30,065 nucleotides of DNA. It comes from Candidatus Uhrbacteria bacterium. GTDB taxonomy: Bacteria; Patescibacteria; ABY1; SG8-24; GWF2-40-263. Positions 26,982-30,065 of the stretch are shown piece by piece; position 1 is the stretch's first letter, and the number at the start of each line of letters is the position of its first letter. The notes under the pieces are model-generated. The model did not search any database. It saw only the letters and a list, made by a program, of their open reading frames with translations, and was not told the DNA's origin. Made by a program: the position numbers and the translations under genes. Location: contig JACQSK010000003.1 of NCBI GenBank assembly GCA_016205975.1, positions 1 to 30,065 of the forward strand, read 5' to 3'.

Positions 26982-27824
26982 TTAGTGAGGATGTTTACAC
27001 AACTCCATCGCTTCGGCGCTAGCCTTGATTAAGACGTTCGTAGGGAGCAGTGACGTGAGGCCGCCACGGTCTCCAAAGAGATCTTGGCACAGGACCACGC
27101 CTGCCACAAGCAGTCGTTGTGCCTGTGCTTTTTTAAGCGACGTCAGACAGGTGACGGGATGGAGTCCTCGCGCGTCGATCATCCGCTCAAGGCTTTCTCC
27201 CAGCGGCCCGGTATTCCAACCAAGAAGTTTCAATCCCGCGCAGGAACCGTAGGCCAAGGCGTCGTCTGTAAATCGCGTGTTGGTGACGAGCCAGCCCTCA
27301 CGAGCTTGATTGCCCTTGAATCGTTTTCCCTCGCGCTCGCAGATATCCTCGAAGCGTGCGAAGACGTACAGAGGCGTCTTCACGTTGCAGGTCGTTCCAG
27401 GGATGTTGTGATACTTACATTCTGCGAATCCGTGGACGTCACCCTTTGTGAGCACCACATCGACTTCGTGGGTCACGCATTTGCCCTGGAGGATGACGCC
27501 AACGCGCGTCGTATAGCCCATGGAGTCGAACAGGCGCGCGACGTATTTTTCAAACGGAAAGCCGCTCGGTCCCAGCGCGAAGATCGCCCGCTTCAAGTTG
27601 TATCTGGCAGCAGACGACCCCCTATGGCTTTTGAGCATCGCCAGCGCCCTCGTATGAATGGTCCTGGTTGGAATCCCGTCGTACATCTGACTTGAAAGAT
27701 GCTCGACGATTTCGTCTGAGAGGATCGCATCCGCCCCGGAACGTTCCAGAGATTTTCGTAACTTCTCCGGTGAGAACTTCTGGAGTTCTCCAGAGGCCTT
27801 CTGCACCATGATCTTGTCTGTCAT
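26982..27824 (-). CDS. ATP-cone plus PD-(D/E)XK nuclease-like protein
   Basis: A 280-aa protein with three parts. Residues 1-85 look like an ATP-cone (VQKASGELQKFSPEKLRKSL...), the nucleotide-sensing module of ribonucleotide reductase and NrdR. Residues ~90-200 resemble a Mrr-like endonuclease: FEKYVARLF, HEVDVVL (Asp122) and FAECKYHN (Glu135, Lys137), the D-ExK triad. The C-terminus (KKAQAQRLLVAGVVLCQDLF) may be a helix-hairpin-helix. The combination suggests a nucleotide-gated nuclease acting on DNA, in defence or repair; no target is known. ATG 27824 lies nine bases past a -10 box, so the mRNA is almost leaderless. Divergent from the kinase-like gene. Confidence 0.82.
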   Translation of the reverse strand: MTDKIMVQKASGELQKFSPEKLRKSLERSGADAILSDEIVEHLSSQMYDGIPTRTIHTRALAMLKSHRGSSAARYNLKRAIFALGPSGFPFEKYVARLFDSMGYTTRVGVILQGKCVTHEVDVVLTKGDVHGFAECKYHNIPGTTCNVKTPLYVFARFEDICEREGKRFKGNQAREGWLVTNTRFTDDALAYGSCAGLKLLGWNTGPLGESLERMIDARGLHPVTCLTSLKKAQAQRLLVAGVVLCQDLFGDRGGLTSLLPTNVLIKASAEAMELCKHPH

Positions 27825-27832
27825 AGAAGGCC

Positions 27833-27860
27833 ATTGTACCTGCTAATGAGAGCCCTGCAA
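27833..27860 (-). promoter_or_regulatory. promoter of the ATP-cone nuclease gene
   Basis: On the minus strand TTGCAG (27860-27855), 16 bp, TACAAT (27838-27833); the transcript would begin within a few bases of the start codon. Confidence 0.6.
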
Positions 27861-27880
27861 CAGGACATCTTTTGTCTCGA

Positions 27881-27909
27881 TTGTCTCGATAGCCATTCGG
27901 ACGTACAAT
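27881..27909 (+). promoter_or_regulatory. promoter of the ABC1/UbiB-like gene
   Basis: TTGTCT (27881-27886), 17 bp, TACAAT (27904-27909), eleven bases before ATG 27920. Also near-leaderless. Confidence 0.6.
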
Positions 27910-27919
27910 AAACGGACGT

Positions 27920-29353
27920 ATGATGCATTTTATCCGTGTGGTCAGAGACATTCGTCGTGTTGTCCAAGTCGGGACGGAGTTGCTTCTGGCTGGCTTTGCC
28001 GAACTGCTTCGCAAGATGCATCTTGGATGGTATGTGGAAGCCCTTTGTTATATCCGGTGCCTGTTCATCAAAACCCCACCGAAAGGGACACCGGAGAAAT
28101 TGCGCCTTGCGTTCGAACATCTTGGTCCGGCGTTTATGAAATTGGGGCAGGTGTTAAGCATGCGACCCGATCTTATTCCAAAGGAGTACGTCCAGGAATT
28201 TTCTCGGTTGCAGGATCACGCTCCGGCCTTTTCGTTTGAGCGCGTGGAAACCATTATTGAAACAGAATTCAAAAAACCTCTCCAAGAGGTTTTTTCTTCG
28301 TTTGCTCGCGAGCCCCTTGCCTCGGCATCGCTCGGTCAAGTCCATCGGGCGACGCTTTCAAGCGGCGAGGTCGTTGCCGTCAAAATACAGCGTCCTGACA
28401 TAAAAAAAGGACTCAAACGGGATTTGCGCATCTTGCACATGGCGCTTGAAAAGGTGCAACGCCATATGCCGGAACTTCGGCCCATGCGTCTTGACCGAGC
28501 CCTGGATACCTTCACGACGTCGTTATGGAAAGAATTGGATTACGAAGTTGAGGGAAGACATGCCGATCGTTTTGCGTATCTCTTCCGTGCGGATGCGGGC
28601 GTGAAGATTCCGAAGATCTATTGGCCGCAAACGACTTCAGAAGTTTTGACCATGGAGTTTATTGAAGGGACGAAGATGGGAGATCGAGAGGAAATTTCAC
28701 GGCAAGGGCTTGATCATGCGAAGCTCATGAATAATTGCGTGCGGGCATGCCTCATGCCAGTTTTTCGATACGGATTTTTTCATGCCGACCCGCATCCGGG
28801 AAACGTGTGGGCGCTCAAAGACAATCGGGTGTGCTATCTCGATTTCGGTATGATGGGATCGATCTCGACCGCGCTCCGACGCACGCTGCTGTTGTTCATG
28901 TATTTTCTTATTCGTGAGGACGTGGAGTCGTCGTTGTTTTACCTTTTGCAGATGACGGAAAAAAATGAGGACGCGGATACGGAAGGGTTTGGCGAGGAAG
29001 CGACCAATATTATCGTTTCGTTTCTTCGACAGAATAAGGAAGGATCCATGACGGTGAGCACAGCTTTTTTCCAGATGATTTTAACGGGAATGTCTTATCG
29101 CGTTTATTTTCCCTCTAATTTGGTGATGCTTTCCAAGGCGCTGGTAACCGGAGAAACGATGTGTCGTCTGACGCACGTGAATTTGGATTATATTCGCACG
29201 GCAAGACCGCTCATTGAAAAAGTGTACGAAGAGGAATTCGGTCTGACGTCCGTTATTACAGAGTATCAAAAATTTTTGCCGGATCTGATTCAGATCATCA
29301 AAAAAATTCCGGAAGCGATCCAGCAGGAAATACGTTCGCGCACCGGCACATAA
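27920..29353 (+). CDS. ABC1/UbiB/AarF-family protein kinase-like protein
   Basis: Atypical kinase-like family of 477 aa tied to quinone and other lipid metabolism in many organisms. Visible landmarks are KLGQ (74-77) in FMKLGQVLSMRPDLIP, the Ala-rich loop ASASLGQVHRA that replaces the usual P-loop, AVKIQRP with the ATP-binding Lys155, FFHADPHPGN (287-295, catalytic-loop Asp and Asn) and YLDFGMMG (DFG, 308-310). The C-terminal ~150 residues are helical. ATG 27920 or 27923 can serve. It is followed after nine bases by a membrane protein of possible isoprenoid metabolism, so a role in prenyl-lipid chemistry is plausible but unproven. Confidence 0.9.
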   Translation: MMHFIRVVRDIRRVVQVGTELLLAGFAELLRKMHLGWYVEALCYIRCLFIKTPPKGTPEKLRLAFEHLGPAFMKLGQVLSMRPDLIPKEYVQEFSRLQDHAPAFSFERVETIIETEFKKPLQEVFSSFAREPLASASLGQVHRATLSSGEVVAVKIQRPDIKKGLKRDLRILHMALEKVQRHMPELRPMRLDRALDTFTTSLWKELDYEVEGRHADRFAYLFRADAGVKIPKIYWPQTTSEVLTMEFIEGTKMGDREEISRQGLDHAKLMNNCVRACLMPVFRYGFFHADPHPGNVWALKDNRVCYLDFGMMGSISTALRRTLLLFMYFLIREDVESSLFYLLQMTEKNEDADTEGFGEEATNIIVSFLRQNKEGSMTVSTAFFQMILTGMSYRVYFPSNLVMLSKALVTGETMCRLTHVNLDYIRTARPLIEKVYEEEFGLTSVITEYQKFLPDLIQIIKKIPEAIQQEIRSRTGT

Positions 29354-29362
29354 CGTCTTTCT

Positions 29363-30065
29363 ATGAACGTCGACTTGGCATGGTTTTGGTGGAGCGTACT
29401 GTTACTTGTCGTCTGGCTCGCTGTCTATCTTTCCCTGCGCGGCAAGGCGATCAGAAAGGAAATGCTGATCGTGAGTCTTTGGACGTCTTTGTTCGGGCTC
29501 ACGGAGCCGCTGTTCGTTCCGGAATATTGGAATCCTCCCTCTCTTTTTGATCTTGCCGCGAAAACGGGATTCGACCTGGAGAGTCTCCTGTTTGCCTTCG
29601 GCATCGGCGGACTTGCTACCGTTATCTACGAACGCCTCTTTCGCGTTGAACACAGACCTCTTTCCTCCGCGGAAAAACATCATGCAAGACATCGGTATCA
29701 TCGTGCAATCCTGTTGGTCGCTCCCGTCCTCTTTCTGCCCTTCTTGTTTTTTACGGACATGAATCCGATCTATGCGACCATGGTCGCTCTTCTGGGAGGA
29801 GGAGTGGCGACATGGTACTGTCGTCCGGACTTGAAAAAAAAGATGCTCACGAGCGCCGTGATTTTTACACTTCTGTACGCGATATACTTTCTTTCGTTGG
29901 TCGTATTTTATCCGGGATACGTTGAAGCGGTCTGGAACCTCGACGCGCTTTCCGGCATCCTCTTTTTTGGGATACCGCTCGAGGAACTCGGTTTTGCTTT
30001 CACGATCGGCTTTATGTGGTCGAGCGTCTATGAGCACATCCGTTGGGAGGCTGTTGTGGAAGGAA
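29363..30065 (+). CDS. membrane protein resembling lycopene-cyclase-domain proteins (partial)
   Basis: The frame opens at ATG 29363 (CTATG context) and runs off the right edge without a stop, giving at least 234 residues. Six or more membrane helices are visible. The segment PPSLFDL...FDLESLLFAFGIGG, then ILFFGIPLEELGFAFTIGF near the end, resemble the repeated P-x-E-E motif of the lycopene cyclase domain (CrtYc/CrtYd type), which acts on isoprenoid chains in the membrane. A short loop with HHARHRYH and another with PDLKKK lie between helices. The start lies nine bases after the UbiB-like gene, so they probably form an operon. The assignment is from pattern memory, not a search. Confidence 0.6.
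   Translation, partial: MNVDLAWFWWSVLLLVVWLAVYLSLRGKAIRKEMLIVSLWTSLFGLTEPLFVPEYWNPPSLFDLAAKTGFDLESLLFAFGIGGLATVIYERLFRVEHRPLSSAEKHHARHRYHRAILLVAPVLFLPFLFFTDMNPIYATMVALLGGGVATWYCRPDLKKKMLTSAVIFTLLYAIYFLSLVVFYPGYVEAVWNLDALSGILFFGIPLEELGFAFTIGFMWSSVYEHIRWEAVVEG

Noticed and set aside
1..30065. CRISPR array, rRNA, transposase or phage structural genes
   Set aside because: None seen. Repeats present are pairs or tandem doubles without spacer arrays, and no open frame shows an integrase or transposase motif.

Overview
The window reads as a chromosomal segment of a high-GC candidate-phyla (Patescibacteria/CPR-type) bacterium. This is an inference from compact overlapping housekeeping genes, many small membrane or secreted proteins of unknown family, a single-chain alpha2-type glycyl-tRNA synthetase, near-leaderless transcripts, and TGA used as an ordinary stop (which argues against the SR1/Gracilibacteria code). 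I cannot place it at lower rank from sequence alone.

Layout. (1) 1-3500: three minus-strand genes of unknown function separated by structured non-coding DNA. Two diverged copies of a ~180-220 nt element lie just downstream of two stop codons, and two tandem copies of a second, 58-nt hairpin lie upstream of a 64-aa gene. (2) 3.7-10.5 kb: a plus-strand operon holB - BNR-repeat lipoprotein - frr - glyQS - M16 peptidase - tpiA - TPR protein, with repeated ATGA stop/start overlaps, then tRNA-Thr(GGT). (3) 10.7-15.7 kb: RNAP alpha-CTD-like protein (minus), and on plus a J-domain protein and three unknown proteins, with strong promoters and terminators and a 131-bp MITE-like insertion. (4) 15.7-18.2 kb: tRNA-Tyr, tRNA-Thr(TGT), rpmG, an unknown minus-strand gene and a type II NADH dehydrogenase. 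(5) 18.2-25.5 kb: a 14-gene minus-strand operon, almost wholly of membrane or exported proteins rich in Cys, Met and His motifs: two DUF1573-like proteins, a thioredoxin-CcdA fusion, a second thioredoxin-fold protein, a Cys-cluster protein, small CC-motif membrane proteins, Lgt and a Met-rich anchored protein. (6) 25.6-27 kb: tRNA-Trp, a HicB/HicA-like toxin-antitoxin pair plus a small secreted protein, an attC-like palindrome, and a second copy of the MITE family. (7) 27-30 kb: divergent ATP-cone/nuclease gene and ABC1/UbiB kinase-like gene, then a partial membrane protein resembling lycopene-cyclase-domain proteins.

Two points stand out. First, the large operon looks like an extracytoplasmic thiol-redox and soft-metal (copper-like) handling system: the CcdA fusion would pass electrons outward to exported CxxC/CxC proteins, beside Met/Cys/His-rich metal-binding candidates. 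Second, two kinds of genes are interleaved. Recognisable genes start with a TATG context, little or no Shine-Dalgarno and very short leaders. The unknown genes of regions 1, 3 and 16360-16767 start with GGAG-type Shine-Dalgarno sequences (mostly GGAGAC), several have demonstrably longer leaders, and they have their own terminators and structured RNAs. They may form a separate functional or evolutionary gene class.
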